From the NCBI RefSeq assembly GCF_001602095.1, contig NZ_CP014991.1:496001-560000 (forward strand): a stretch of DNA of 64,000 bases, given 5' to 3'. Source of the stretch: Helicobacter himalayensis. GTDB lineage: Bacteria; Campylobacterota; Campylobacteria; Campylobacterales; Helicobacteraceae. Below, in pieces: positions 26,598 through 36,364 of the stretch. The stretch's first letter is position 1; each line of letters opens with the position of its first letter. The notes beneath the pieces were generated by a model. It had not been told where the DNA came from and ran no database searches. It saw only the letters and a list, made by a program, of their open reading frames with translations. A program made the position numbers and the translations under genes.

Positions 26598-28145
26598 ATG
26601 GATAAAATTCCATCCCCCAAACTCAATCAAAAGCAAGAAAAGAAAGTGGGCGTAGTTATCCCAATCTACAATGTGGAGCAATATTTAAGAGAATGCTTAG
26701 ATTCTGTAATCAATCAAACCTATAAGAATCTACATATAGTTTTAGTCAATGATGGAAGCACAAAAGCACAGAATCTAGAAATAGCAAAAGAATATGTTTT
26801 AAGAGATTCTCGCTTTGTCCTCCTTGATAAAGAAAATGGAGGACAAAGCAGTGCTAGAAATGTAGGGATTGAATATTTCAGTGGGAATATAACACTGCAA
26901 AAAAGCAATATTGAGGAATACAAAAGCCAAGACAAACAAAACATAAGCAAAAAAGAAACAGGATTTGCTAAGAGAATCCTAAATGAGCAAATAGGGGGGG
27001 GGGATAATACTAGTTTAAAAGCTACAAACCCAATCAACCAACAAAACGCAAAGTATGAACGCGAAGCGGAGCCAAGCGGGATTCACTCCCGCGCAGGCGA
27101 TAGCATTGAAGGAATAAAAGCTCTACAAACCTATGAAGTTACAAACCCAAATCCCTATAATATTAAGAAAGTCTTTACACAAGCTAGCAAAGCACAAGAA
27201 AATACTTTGCAAAATGACACCAAAAACTCTCTAAACTCTCTAAACTCTTTAGAATCCACACATACCATTCATATTTCTCCACATATTGATTACATTATCT
27301 TTTTGGATTCTGATGATTATTGGGAAAAGGAATGTGTAGAGGAGTGTGTGAGGGGATTTGCTAGATGCGAGGAGCGGGGCGAAAGTGTGGAGATTGTGTG
27401 GTTTTCTTGTGATGTTTTTTTTGATGGCATTGCGCAGTTTGAAACTTATGAGGAGGTATTGTATCCCGCTCAATGCACAATTACCCCAAAGCAATGGCTA
27501 GATAATCTCATAAGACTTAATAAACAGGGTTTCACTTCTGCTTGGGATACACTTATTGATTTTTCTTTTTTAAAATCGCACAAACTCTATTTTCCTAATG
27601 GCATTATTTACGAAGATGAGGGCTTTGGCGAGATGCTGTTTATGAGTGCGAATCGCATTTGCTTCACGCCTAAAAAATTATACAATTACAGGCTTCGTCC
27701 AAATAGCACAACTTTTCAAGACACCACTTCTATCGCGCCGTATTTGATGCCTTTTTACAATGTATTTTTTAAAGATATAATCGCCACTAAGGAATACAAT
27801 GGGATTTCATCACGCGCACGCCTTTTCTTACAACTTTTAGAGTTTTTCGATACATTCAAAGATAAAGAGCTAGCAGAGCTAGCAAAAAAGACTTTTTTGC
27901 CAAGCAACGCGCACGCCTATTTCAAACTCCTTAATTCCGCCAAAGATCCGCTAAATTTGCTCCCAAAGCTAGACTTGACAAAACCCTATATCACAAATTC
28001 TAAGCTTAGTTTGTTTGCAAGGTTGTATCTTAATTACCCAAAAGTGCGGGGGTTTTTGCTATTTTTTAAACGCGGTTATGAAGTTCAGCGCATTTTTGAG
28101 CGCAAGATTCGCAGAAAGATTTTCAAAAAATACAAGCAACGATAG
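26598..28145 (+). CDS. phase-variable family 2 glycosyltransferase, copy B (ON)
   Basis: A 515-residue GT2 enzyme. Residues 1-97 hold the donor-binding half (VGVVIPIYNVEQYLRECLDS, VLVNDGSTK, GGQSSARNVGIEY). Residues 98-227 are an insert not found in ordinary GT2 enzymes: the Gly triplet from ten G (codons 133-135), one 42-residue repeat unit with its flanks, and an SLNSLNSLES stretch. Then comes the catalytic IIFLDSDDYWEKEC, an EDEGFGE motif near residue 340 and the tail. The first 252 codons match copy A apart from repeat number. From there the tail is different. AAAAAGGATAG precedes the ATG. A role in variable surface glycan synthesis is inferred from family and phase variation. Confidence 0.9.
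   Translation: MDKIPSPKLNQKQEKKVGVVIPIYNVEQYLRECLDSVINQTYKNLHIVLVNDGSTKAQNLEIAKEYVLRDSRFVLLDKENGGQSSARNVGIEYFSGNITLQKSNIEEYKSQDKQNISKKETGFAKRILNEQIGGGDNTSLKATNPINQQNAKYEREAEPSGIHSRAGDSIEGIKALQTYEVTNPNPYNIKKVFTQASKAQENTLQNDTKNSLNSLNSLESTHTIHISPHIDYIIFLDSDDYWEKECVEECVRGFARCEERGESVEIVWFSCDVFFDGIAQFETYEEVLYPAQCTITPKQWLDNLIRLNKQGFTSAWDTLIDFSFLKSHKLYFPNGIIYEDEGFGEMLFMSANRICFTPKKLYNYRLRPNSTTFQDTTSIAPYLMPFYNVFFKDIIATKEYNGISSRARLFLQLLEFFDTFKDKELAELAKKTFLPSNAHAYFKLLNSAKDPLNLLPKLDLTKPYITNSKLSLFARLYLNYPKVRGFLLFFKRGYEVQRIFERKIRRKIFKKYKQR
26994..27003 (+). repeat. poly-G tract (10), phase switch
   Basis: Ten G read as GGG GGG GGG GAT, giving Gly-Gly-Gly-Asp in frame. Gain or loss of one G would truncate the protein within a few codons, as seen in copy A with nine. 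Confidence 0.92.
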
Positions 28146-28312
28146 GCTTTAGGATTTGAAGTGAGATTTACAGATTCTATAAAAAAACTTCTTTTTTGCT
28201 CATAAAACAATCCACAAAATCGCAAAAAATTTTAAGAAGAAACAAGAAATCATCATTGTATAATGAACGCCTACAATCCCGCTGAAAATCTCGTGTAAAA
28301 GGAATCTGAAAT

Positions 28313-29536
28313 ATGAAATCAAATACAAAAAAAGCCTTTATTTTGCTTGCGTTTTTTGTTGTTTCTTTGTTGCCATTAGCACTTATTTATGACAATTTAA
28401 GCACGCGCAAATACAACTATAATTCTGTGATAGCGGAGATTAGCCACTCTTATGGCGTGATGAAAAGTCTTTCAGCGCCATTGCTTGTGGTGCCGGGTGT
28501 AGAAGATGGCGAGGAAATTTATAGCTTTTTTAATGCGCTAGATTCTGAAGTGCAAATATATCTAAAACCACAAGTAAAATCTCGTGGAATCTACCGCGCT
28601 GTGGTATATCAAGGCGACGCGGAATTTAGGCTTAAATTTAAGAGCGATGAAATGAAAGAGGCGCAAAAGAGAGTAAAGCTTGATTGGGAGAGGGCGTCTT
28701 TGCGTTTGAAAGTCGATAGTAACGCAAGTTTAAGTGTTTATGACAAAAATGACAAGCCACTAAGCTTTAGTATGAACTACACTTGGATGAATATTCCGCT
28801 TGGAGCTTTTTTTGTCGATGAGGACATTTTGATCAATGAGGCTTTTTTGCTAAACAAAGAAATTATATTTCGCCTTTCTTTCAAGGGTTCAGAAAGCTTT
28901 TCCTTTGTACCGATGGGGCAAAATGAGCATATTATGATGCATTCTTCTTGGAAAAATCCATCATTTGATGGAATCTTGCCTGATAATATTGAGAAAAAAG
29001 ATGGTTTTAGCGCGCAATGGAGCGTAAGAAACCCTGAATACATTTTTCAAACAGAGGCGCAAGCTAAAGACACACCAATAAAAAGCCTAGAGGTAAAATT
29101 GCTAGATTCTATGACGGAATACCGCTTGATTGAGCGTTCCATAAAATATGGAATCCTCTTTATCGCTCTGACTTTGGCGCTGTTTTTTATCTGTGATGTT
29201 GGCTTGCAAAAAAGACTGCATATTTTGCAATATTTCATCATAGGCGCGACACTCGTGGCATTTTATATGTTGCTACTTTCATTGTCTGAACAAATTGGTT
29301 TTGTTGGCGCGTATCTTGTTGCGATGCTTTCTGTTGTCGTGCCAACCGCGCTTTATGCCTTTGGGATTATGCGTGATAAGAAATTTGCCTTGCTTGTTGG
29401 TGGTGCTTTGTGTGCGCTGTATCTCGCGCTCCTTGGAATCTTAAAAATTGAGAATTACTCACTTTTATTAGGAAGCGTTCTTTTAATGGTTGTGCTGTAT
29501 TTTGCAATGTTTTTAACAAGGCATTTGCGCACATAG
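28313..29536 (+). CDS. CreD-like inner membrane protein
   Basis: A 407-residue protein with one N-terminal membrane helix (about 9-28), a large periplasmic domain and about five helices at the C-terminus (280-405). Typical of the CreD (colicin E2 tolerance) family are PSFDGILPD, FSAQWSVRNPEY and YRLIERSIKYGILFIALT. In enterobacteria CreD belongs to the CreBC regulon and affects envelope stability; no two-component genes are near here. TGTATAAT at about 28257 may be its -10 box. The family call is good, the role is not known. Confidence 0.85.
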   Translation: MKSNTKKAFILLAFFVVSLLPLALIYDNLSTRKYNYNSVIAEISHSYGVMKSLSAPLLVVPGVEDGEEIYSFFNALDSEVQIYLKPQVKSRGIYRAVVYQGDAEFRLKFKSDEMKEAQKRVKLDWERASLRLKVDSNASLSVYDKNDKPLSFSMNYTWMNIPLGAFFVDEDILINEAFLLNKEIIFRLSFKGSESFSFVPMGQNEHIMMHSSWKNPSFDGILPDNIEKKDGFSAQWSVRNPEYIFQTEAQAKDTPIKSLEVKLLDSMTEYRLIERSIKYGILFIALTLALFFICDVGLQKRLHILQYFIIGATLVAFYMLLLSLSEQIGFVGAYLVAMLSVVVPTALYAFGIMRDKKFALLVGGALCALYLALLGILKIENYSLLLGSVLLMVVLYFAMFLTRHLRT

Positions 29537-29554
29537 CGTAAATAAGGGAGATAA

Positions 29555-31027
29555 ATGCAAAACCAAAACACCCTTATACAAATTGAAAAGGCGGTGCTTT
29601 CGTCAATTATTTTTGCACCTAGCAATTTTGAGGATATTGCAAGCGTGCTAAAAGCGCGCGATTTTTCACTCAAAAGCCACCAATTGCTTTTTGAGCTTAT
29701 GCAGGAATGCGAAAAGCTTGAGTTGCCGCTAGATTCTGAAATTTTGCTACAACGTTCCGCTGGGAAAATCAATGAAAATGAGCTTATAGAAATTGCGAGT
29801 ATTAACCCGATTGCAAATATCGAGGCGTATGTAAGAGAGATAAAAGAAGCGTCAATCAAGCGTGATTTGCGCGAGTTGGCAAATATTTTGCGTGAAAAAT
29901 CTCTTGAAAGTGCGGAAAAATCCCAAGAAATTATGGATTTAATCGAGCGCAGAATGAGCGAAATCTCACTTGAAAATATCACGCGTAGCAATTTTCAATC
30001 TTCTCACGAAGTCGTGGTGAAAACACTTGAGCATTTAGAGAATCTTAAAGCGCGCGGAAACCAAGTGCTAACCGGGCTTACAACAGGATTTCACGATTTA
30101 AATATGCTGACAACGGGCTTTAATAAAGGTGATCTTATTATCATTGGTGCGCGCCCATCAATGGGAAAAACCGCGCTTGTACTCAATATCGCGCAAAGTA
30201 TTTTGAACTCTGATAATGGCGTGGCGATTTTTAGCCTTGAAATGCCTTCTGAACAGCTTATGCTAAGAATGCTAAGTGCGCTCACTTCAATTCCCTTGCA
30301 GTCCTTGCGTAGAGGGGATTTGAGAGAAAAAGAATGGGAAGATTTAAGTATCTCTGCGGATTCTCTAAGTCAAAAAGATCTTTTTATCGATGATGGCAGT
30401 ATGCTAAATATCGCGCAGCTACGCTCTAAACTGCGCCGATTGAAACGTCATAATCCAAATATTAGTATTGCGATTGTGGATTATTTGCAACTTATGATAG
30501 GCGATAGGAATCAAGGTAGGCAGGTAGAAGTGAGCGATATTTCACGCGGGCTAAAAACACTTGCACGTGAGTTAGAAATCCCAATTATCGCGCTTTCCCA
30601 GCTTAGCAGAAGTTTAGATTCTCGCGATGATAAGCGCCCTATACTTTCAGATTTGCGGGATTCTGGTGCGATTGAGCAAGATGCGGATATGATACTTTTC
30701 TTGTATCGCGATGATGTGTATCAAAAGCACGATGATAAGCAGCGTCTCGCGCGCTTGAAAAAAGAGGGTAAGGAAAAGGAGTTTAAGCCTGAATACCAAG
30801 AAAAAGAAATCGAGCCTGCCGAAATCATTGTGGCAAAAAACCGCAATGGCGAGACAAAGTCCGTGTATGTGCAGTTTAATAAACGCTTCACGCGCTTTGA
30901 AGACAAGCATAGAGGTGATGGAGAGAATATAGCGCATACACAGACGCGCTTTGAGCCAGATTCTGAAAATGGCGGCGTAAGGCTGGATGTCAATGAAGTG
31001 ACAAATTTAGCCAAGCAGTTTGAATAG
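29555..31027 (+). CDS. dnaB: replicative DNA helicase DnaB
   Basis: A 490-residue hexameric helicase that opens the fork. The N-terminal domain (about 1-110) has the DnaB primase-interaction fold. The RecA-like domain has IIGARPSMGKTALVLNIA (Walker A), FSLEMPSEQLMLRML, IVDYLQLM and ALSQLSRSLDSRDDKRP. AGGGAGA precedes ATG 29555. Confidence 0.96.
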   Translation: MQNQNTLIQIEKAVLSSIIFAPSNFEDIASVLKARDFSLKSHQLLFELMQECEKLELPLDSEILLQRSAGKINENELIEIASINPIANIEAYVREIKEASIKRDLRELANILREKSLESAEKSQEIMDLIERRMSEISLENITRSNFQSSHEVVVKTLEHLENLKARGNQVLTGLTTGFHDLNMLTTGFNKGDLIIIGARPSMGKTALVLNIAQSILNSDNGVAIFSLEMPSEQLMLRMLSALTSIPLQSLRRGDLREKEWEDLSISADSLSQKDLFIDDGSMLNIAQLRSKLRRLKRHNPNISIAIVDYLQLMIGDRNQGRQVEVSDISRGLKTLARELEIPIIALSQLSRSLDSRDDKRPILSDLRDSGAIEQDADMILFLYRDDVYQKHDDKQRLARLKKEGKEKEFKPEYQEKEIEPAEIIVAKNRNGETKSVYVQFNKRFTRFEDKHRGDGENIAHTQTRFEPDSENGGVRLDVNEVTNLAKQFE

Positions 31028-31063
31028 CTTAGAATCTATGGCGCGCGGATTGTGTTAAGTGGA

Positions 31064-31711
31064 TTATCTTAAGCGGAGCAAATAGCCGTCGTTTTGTGCT
31101 TGCAAGTCATAGTCATATTGTCCATCAAGCTCTAAAGTAATGCGGTAAAAATCATCGTGGCTTGTAAGCGCAATGCTTTTAAAATATTTTTTATCCACTG
31201 CAAGATTTTCATTTAGCGCCTTGTCTAAATCATCAAAGTCAAGCACTATGCGATAAGGTGCGGGTAAAAGAAAATTGCGGAGAACTTTACGCTTTGTGAC
31301 GATAAAAAGGGTGTTTTCGTTGAAATTAAACTCAAATACGCCAAGATTAAATCGATTTTCACTTGTATATTGCGCACCTATGGCATTTTGTGAAAGGCGT
31401 AAAGGATAATGCCAATCGATGCTTTTTTCAAGTTCGATTTCTTTCACACTCTGCGTCCCATCGATGTTTTGATAAGTAATGCTGACTTTTTTTACAATGC
31501 GTGCGGTGGATGGCAACTCAATATCGATATTTTTTAGAATCTCATTCTTTAACTCTTTGTGGCTGTGAATTCCCTCTTTTGGTGTTATCTCTGGCTCGAA
31601 AGGATTAGCGCGCGCGTGAAGGAAGTTTGCAAACAGACTTAAGAAGCTAAAAAAAATAAAGCCTGCTTTTAAATAATTTAGACAAACACCAAAAGTCTGA
31701 AAAACTCGCAA
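31064..31711 (-). CDS. AMIN-domain periplasmic protein
   Basis: A 215-residue protein with a hydrophobic export segment (about residues 12-31, ending LLHARA-like) and a C-terminal AMIN-type beta domain (YRIVLDFDDLDKAL, YRITLELDGQYDYDLQAQ), which usually targets proteins to peptidoglycan or the septum. H. pylori has a similar gene next to its FtsB-like and eno genes. It lies upstream of nothing on its strand in the window except intergenic space before dnaB's end, with which it converges. Confidence 0.78.
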   Translation of the reverse strand: MRVFQTFGVCLNYLKAGFIFFSFLSLFANFLHARANPFEPEITPKEGIHSHKELKNEILKNIDIELPSTARIVKKVSITYQNIDGTQSVKEIELEKSIDWHYPLRLSQNAIGAQYTSENRFNLGVFEFNFNENTLFIVTKRKVLRNFLLPAPYRIVLDFDDLDKALNENLAVDKKYFKSIALTSHDDFYRITLELDGQYDYDLQAQNDGYLLRLR

Positions 31712-31743
31712 AGCCTCTCCCTCCTTGTAAATTACTAAAAATT

Positions 31744-31995
31744 TTAAGGCTCTAATCCTCTAAGTTCAAAAATTTCTTTCTGAATCTTCGCATTTTGCTT
31801 TTGCAGAGAATCTATCTCTTCAATGAACGCATTTTGCTGATATTTTAGCTTTAATAAACTTCGCAAGGAAATATCGCCAAAAAGTAGTATCACACCATAG
31901 CTAAAAAGTCCAAGTACGATGCAAAATGCCACCAAAAAATAGCGATTAGTTTCAAACCATCGCCGAAGTTTTGAAGGTGTGTCAAAAAGCTGCAT
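31744..31995 (-). CDS. FtsB/DivIC-like septum protein
   Basis: An 83-residue bitopic membrane protein: a short cytoplasmic start, one helix at about 18-38, then a coiled coil (KYQQNAFIEEIDSLQKQNAK) ending ELRGLEP. This shape matches FtsB/DivIC, which links FtsL and FtsQ in the divisome. It starts nine bases after eno and precedes the AMIN-domain gene, a linkage also seen in H. pylori. Confidence 0.8.
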   Translation of the reverse strand: MQLFDTPSKLRRWFETNRYFLVAFCIVLGLFSYGVILLFGDISLRSLLKLKYQQNAFIEEIDSLQKQNAKIQKEIFELRGLEP

Positions 31996-32004
31996 AAAAG
32001 TTTC

Positions 32005-33282
32005 TTATTTTTTGAAGAGTTTCGCACCCAAATATTCGCTGTTTGAAATCTCTGTTTCAATTTCAAGCAGGCGGTTGTATTTGGCAATGCGCTCGCTTCT
32101 AGCAGTCGAGCCTGTCTTAATCTCGCCTGTATTTAGCGCGATAGCAAAGTCTGCGATGAAAGAATCCTCGCTCTCCCCACTTCTATGACTCATAATGCAA
32201 CGATACGCATTGCGTTGTGCCAAGCGCACGCAATCCATTGTTTGCGTAATCGTGCCTATTTGGTTTGGCTTGATAAGCACCGCATTTGCGATATTTTGTT
32301 CAATGCCTTGCGCGAGAATCTTCTTGTTTGTCACAAACAAATCATCGCCCACAAGCTGAATCTTACCACCTAGCTTTTGTGTGAGGAACTTCCAACCCTC
32401 CCAATCATCTTCACTCAAGCCATCTTCGATTGAAACGATAGGATATTTTTCCACCATTTGCACATAATATTCCACAAGCTCTTGACTACTTAGCTTGCGC
32501 CCTTCGCCCGCGAGATTATATATTCCAGAATCTTCGACTAGCTCGCTACTTGCCACATCAAGTGCGATGGCAATATCGCTCCCGGGCTTATAACCGGCTT
32601 TTTCAATTGCTCGCAAAATGACTTCGATTGGCTCTGTATTGCTTTTTAGATTTGGTGCAAAGCCACCTTCATCGCCGATACTTGTAATATGCTTTTGCTC
32701 ACTTAGGATTTTTTTCAGATTCTGATACACTTCCGCGCTTGCCCTTAGAGATTCACTAAAGCTCTCAAAGCCAAGTGGCATAATCATATATTCTTGAAAA
32801 TCCACGGTGTTTTCAGCGTGCGAGCCACCATTGATGATATTTAGCATCGGCACTGGCAATACAATCGCATTTGCCCCGCCCAAATAACGATACAAAGGGA
32901 TATTTTGACTTTTTGCCGCAGCCCTAGCAATTGCCATTGAAACACCCAAAGTCGCATTTGCACCGAGTTTTGAGTAATTTTCCGTCCCATCTAAATCTCT
33001 TAGCGTAATATCAATAAGCCCTTGATCAAAGGGACTAGCACCCACAAGTGCTTCGCTTATGTTTAAGTCGATATTTTCACACGCCTTGAGTACACCTTTG
33101 CCCAAAAAGCGATTTTTGTCTCCATCGCGTAGTTCTAGCGCCTCTCTTTTGCCAGTGCTTGCGCCACTTGGGACGATTGCGCTTGCTTTTGTACCATCGC
33201 TCAAAAGCACGACTGCCTTTATTGTTGGATTCCCACGAGAATCCATTACTTCTTGTGAATAAATCTTACTAATATGCACCAT
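32005..33282 (-). CDS. eno: enolase
   Basis: A 425-residue enolase for 2-phosphoglycerate to phosphoenolpyruvate. It has [54 protein letters not shown], the metal ligands around [23 protein letters not shown] and GDDLFVTN, and the signature [18 protein letters not shown]. It lies 21 bp after recA on the same strand. Confidence 0.97.
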   Translation of the reverse strand: MVHISKIYSQEVMDSRGNPTIKAVVLLSDGTKASAIVPSGASTGKREALELRDGDKNRFLGKGVLKACENIDLNISEALVGASPFDQGLIDITLRDLDGTENYSKLGANATLGVSMAIARAAAKSQNIPLYRYLGGANAIVLPVPMLNIINGGSHAENTVDFQEYMIMPLGFESFSESLRASAEVYQNLKKILSEQKHITSIGDEGGFAPNLKSNTEPIEVILRAIEKAGYKPGSDIAIALDVASSELVEDSGIYNLAGEGRKLSSQELVEYYVQMVEKYPIVSIEDGLSEDDWEGWKFLTQKLGGKIQLVGDDLFVTNKKILAQGIEQNIANAVLIKPNQIGTITQTMDCVRLAQRNAYRCIMSHRSGESEDSFIADFAIALNTGEIKTGSTARSERIAKYNRLLEIETEISNSEYLGAKLFKK

Positions 33283-33303
33283 TTTTAACTCCTTATGTTT
33301 TTA

Positions 33304-34344
33304 TTACATTTCATCTTGTGGCTCATCAGGCAGTGGCAGAATCTCATCTTTTGTGCCGATTTGCTCTTTTATTTTTGCTGTGATTTCTTGTGCGATATTT
33401 TGATTTTCGCGCAAGAAAATTTTCGCATTTTCCCTACCTTGCCCCAATTTAACATCTTTATAAGAAAGCCACGCACCACTTTTATCAACAATATCAAGTT
33501 TGATTCCATAATCGATGATTTCACCCTCTTTGCTTATACCTTCCCCAAACATAATATCAAACTCCGCTTCTCTAAATGGTGGTGCGACCTTGTTTTTGAC
33601 GACTTTTGCTTTGGCACGATTGCCGATATTTTGGTCGTTTTGCTTCAAAGTTGCTATGCGACGAATATCAATGCGCACACTTGCATAAAACTTCAGCGCA
33701 TTTCCACCTGTGGTGGTTTCTGGACTGCCATAGCCCATAGTGCCGATTTTCATACGGATTTGGTTGATAAAAATTAGCGTGGCGTTCATTTTATGCAAAA
33801 TCCCTGTAATCTTACGCAACGCATGGCTCATAAGGCGTGCCTGCAAGCCCACATGCTGATCCCCCATATCACCTTCAATTTCCGCGCGTGGCGTGAGCGC
33901 AGCTACGGAATCTATCACGATTAAATCCACTGCACCGCTTCTTGTGAGCGTTTCTAGGATTTCAAGTGCTTGCTCGCCATTGTCTGGCTGAGAGACGAGG
34001 AGATTTTCTGTATCCACACCAAGATTTTTTGCGTAATACACATCTAGCGCGTGCTCTGCATCGATAAATGCCGCAATGCCACCATTTTTTTGGCATTCTG
34101 CGACAATCTGCAAAGAAAGCGTGGTTTTACCGCTAGATTCTGGTCCATAAATTTCAATAATGCGCCCCTTTGGCACACCACCAATGCCTAGCGCCATATC
34201 AAGCCCGAGCGAGCCTGTGGAGATTGCATCGATTTTTTCTACCTGCTTGTCGCCCAAGCGCACAAGCGCACCCTTGCCAAAAGCCTTATCAATTTGCTTG
34301 AGCGCAAGGTCAATAGCCTTCTGCCGCCTTTCATCTATTGCCAT
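33304..34344 (-). CDS. recA: recombinase RecA
   Basis: A 346-residue RecA. Walker A is [15 protein letters not shown], Walker B region [11 protein letters not shown], loop L1 [18 protein letters not shown] and loop L2 [29 protein letters not shown]. It begins [28 protein letters not shown] precedes the start. Homologous recombination by this protein would be the route for exchange between the inverted glycosyltransferase copies. A tract of eight G lies upstream. Confidence 0.97.
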   Translation of the reverse strand: MAIDERRQKAIDLALKQIDKAFGKGALVRLGDKQVEKIDAISTGSLGLDMALGIGGVPKGRIIEIYGPESSGKTTLSLQIVAECQKNGGIAAFIDAEHALDVYYAKNLGVDTENLLVSQPDNGEQALEILETLTRSGAVDLIVIDSVAALTPRAEIEGDMGDQHVGLQARLMSHALRKITGILHKMNATLIFINQIRMKIGTMGYGSPETTTGGNALKFYASVRIDIRRIATLKQNDQNIGNRAKAKVVKNKVAPPFREAEFDIMFGEGISKEGEIIDYGIKLDIVDKSGAWLSYKDVKLGQGRENAKIFLRENQNIAQEITAKIKEQIGTKDEILPLPDEPQDEM

Positions 34345-34386
34345 TATTGTATCCTTAAGATTTGAGATTTTGCGAGTCTATGAAAC

Positions 34387-34394
34387 GGGGGGGG
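34387..34394 (+). repeat. homopolymer of eight G upstream of recA
   Basis: Eight G on the plus strand lie 43 bases upstream of the recA start, so the recA leader or promoter would contain eight C. Such tracts of eight or more are rare in this window (four seen), and the two in the glycosyltransferases are clear switches. Confidence 0.75.
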
Positions 34395-34570
34395 ATTCTA
34401 TCTTAAGTTTCTAAAATGTCAAATATATTTTAGCGCGCAAAGCTTTTGATAAAAGAGTTTCAATAGCCAAAATTGCGCATTTGGCGAGCAAAAATTTTTC
34501 ACATAGTTGCTAAAATAGGGCTTTATAATTGATAAAATTTGTCGCTTGAGCCCGAAATGTGCCTAAATTC

Positions 34571-34599
34571 TTGACTTTGTAAAAAAAAGTTATTAAAAT
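34571..34599 (+). promoter_or_regulatory. promoter for the HU gene
   Basis: TTGACT at 34571-34576 and TAAAAT at 34594-34599 are 17 bases apart, a good sigma-70 layout. The HU start codon lies 41 bases downstream of the -10 box, preceded by GAGGAG. Confidence 0.6.
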
Positions 34600-34639
34600 G
34601 CACGCGCCTTTTAAAAAATTTTCATTCGAGGAGTTTGTT

Positions 34640-34921
34640 ATGAACAAAGCTGATTTCGTAGAATTGGTAAAAACTGCGGGCAAGTTTGAAACCAAAAAAG
34701 ACGCTGAAAGGGCGGTAAATGCTTTTACTGAAGCTGTAAGCAAAGCACTTTCTAAAAAAGAAAGCGTTGAACTAGTAGGTTTTGGTAAATTTGAAACTGC
34801 TGTGCAAAAAGCAAAAACAGGTAAAGTGCCCGGCACAAACAAAACTTACACTACAAAAGAAAAGCGTGTTCCTAAATTCAGACCGGGTAAAGGTCTAAAA
34901 GATTTAGTAGGCAAAAAATAA
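34640..34921 (+). CDS. hup: DNA-binding protein HU
   Basis: A 93-residue nucleoid protein. It reads MNKADFVELVKTAG, has SVELVGFGKFET and the DNA-binding arm tip KVPGTNKTYTTKEKRVPKFR, and ends LKDLVGKK. ATG 34640 follows GAGGAG. It stands alone with its own promoter. GCTGGGGTTTAAAGCCCTAGC at about 34934-34954 is a possible weak terminator hairpin. Confidence 0.96.
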   Translation: MNKADFVELVKTAGKFETKKDAERAVNAFTEAVSKALSKKESVELVGFGKFETAVQKAKTGKVPGTNKTYTTKEKRVPKFRPGKGLKDLVGKK

Positions 34922-35098
34922 ATTTTACTGCAAGCTGGGGTTTAAAGCCCTAGCAACTTCTTAGATTCTCTAACTGCAACTTCGCAAATCCACTTTATAA
35001 ATCCTTAGATTCTGTCTTTGTTTTATTTTTAAAATTGATTGTATTAATGTGGGTATTACATAAATCTTATCACAGGTGAGAGATTTATTAGAATGGTG

Positions 35099-35809
35099 TT
35101 AAAACGTTGCAAATCCCAAAATGCTTGCGGTGAAAATACACGCGCTTTCGCTTCTTAAGGTGTAGGTGTGCTTGATTTGCGCGCGTGTGGTGTTGGAAGA
35201 TTGTAAGAGTGCGCGCTCATTTTCACTTAAGCCTCCCTCTGCACCGATAAGCACACTCGGACGCACGCTCATTGTTTTAAGCACATAATCTAGTGTAGGG
35301 GCTGGAAAATCAAGCGCGATAATATTTTGATATTTTTGCAACACTGCTTGCAAGCTTGGCAAAAATTCAATCTCTAAAAGCTCATTTCTTCCGCACTGTT
35401 CGCAAGAATGGATAAGAATCTTGCGCAGGCGCATCTCATTTAACACAATATTTTTTTGTGAAAAATCCGCGTAAAAAAAGCTAAGTTTCCCCACACCTAA
35501 TTCATTCAAAAAAGGCAAGGTTTTTTCAATTACTTTAGAATCTACAACTGCCCAAATGATATGCGTGCGCGCATTTGAGCTAGAATCTGCACCATTTGCT
35601 AGCTCACACACAAAATCCACAAGCTCTAAACGTGCCTTATTGCGTGAAAGCGTGGTGATTTTGTATTCGTATAGATTCCCATCGGCTAGATTTGAAAGGA
35701 TAAGATTTTTTTCTTTCTGCCAACGGCGCGATTTGAAAATATGCGTATAAGATTCCCCCTCCAAAGTTAGCTCTTTTTTGCCAGCGCATACATCATACAA
35801 AAAGCGCAT
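35099..35809 (-). CDS. rsmE: 16S rRNA m3U1498 methyltransferase RsmE
   Basis: A 236-residue SPOUT methyltransferase acting on U1498 of 16S rRNA. The N-terminal PUA-like domain begins MRFLYDVCAGKK. The knot region has VLIGAEGGLSENERALL and ends TYTLRSESACIFTASILG. The ATG at 35809-35807 shares its A with the TAA stop of the upstream membrane protein, so translation is probably coupled. A longer start at 35821 is possible but less likely. Confidence 0.92.
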   Translation of the reverse strand: MRFLYDVCAGKKELTLEGESYTHIFKSRRWQKEKNLILSNLADGNLYEYKITTLSRNKARLELVDFVCELANGADSSSNARTHIIWAVVDSKVIEKTLPFLNELGVGKLSFFYADFSQKNIVLNEMRLRKILIHSCEQCGRNELLEIEFLPSLQAVLQKYQNIIALDFPAPTLDYVLKTMSVRPSVLIGAEGGLSENERALLQSSNTTRAQIKHTYTLRSESACIFTASILGFATF

Positions 35810-36270
35810 TACACAAAACACACAAGTAAAATAAGCGCATAAAAAAGCGCTTCCAAAAAATAGAGAATCTTTGCAAATTTGATATATCTTTGCATCGCTT
35901 CCAAACTCGTCCTTTTAGCAATCTTTAGTATTTTTATGCGCATAATCTCGCCAACAAGCACAAGAAAGCAAAACATGCTCATCAAAATAGTACCAAAGCC
36001 AAAACTCTGCGGACTAAAAAGAATGATATTTAGCCCGCTTAAAAGCGCGACAGAAAAGAGAAAAAAGATTAAAGGCATACAATACCAAATCCTTTTATTA
36101 AGTTGAATAAGGTTTTTATGAAAAAAAAGATGATAGAGATTGAGCACAATTGGCACGATGAAAAAAAATGCGAAAATTTTGTGGTAAAACACAAGCCCTT
36201 GTAAAGATTCCAAAAGTGCGAGAGATTGCATAGATGTATCTAAATGCGTAAATTGCTCTATTGGTTCCAT
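35809..36270 (-). CDS. four-helix membrane protein of unknown function
   Basis: A 153-residue protein with four hydrophobic segments at about 27-48, 64-85, 90-110 and 132-152. I see no catalytic motif. It precedes rsmE and is divergent from hemH, and H. pylori has an uncharacterised membrane protein at the same place. A role linked to haem or cytochrome assembly is possible from context only. Confidence 0.75.
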   Translation of the reverse strand: MEPIEQFTHLDTSMQSLALLESLQGLVFYHKIFAFFFIVPIVLNLYHLFFHKNLIQLNKRIWYCMPLIFFLFSVALLSGLNIILFSPQSFGFGTILMSMFCFLVLVGEIMRIKILKIAKRTSLEAMQRYIKFAKILYFLEALFYALILLVCFV

Positions 36271-36364
36271 AGATGTGCGTCCTTGTGGGGTAAGATTAAC
36301 TTTAAAATTCTATTATTACAAAATTTTTTTAACGAGCAGATTCAGGGAAAGATAAGGGAAAAAG

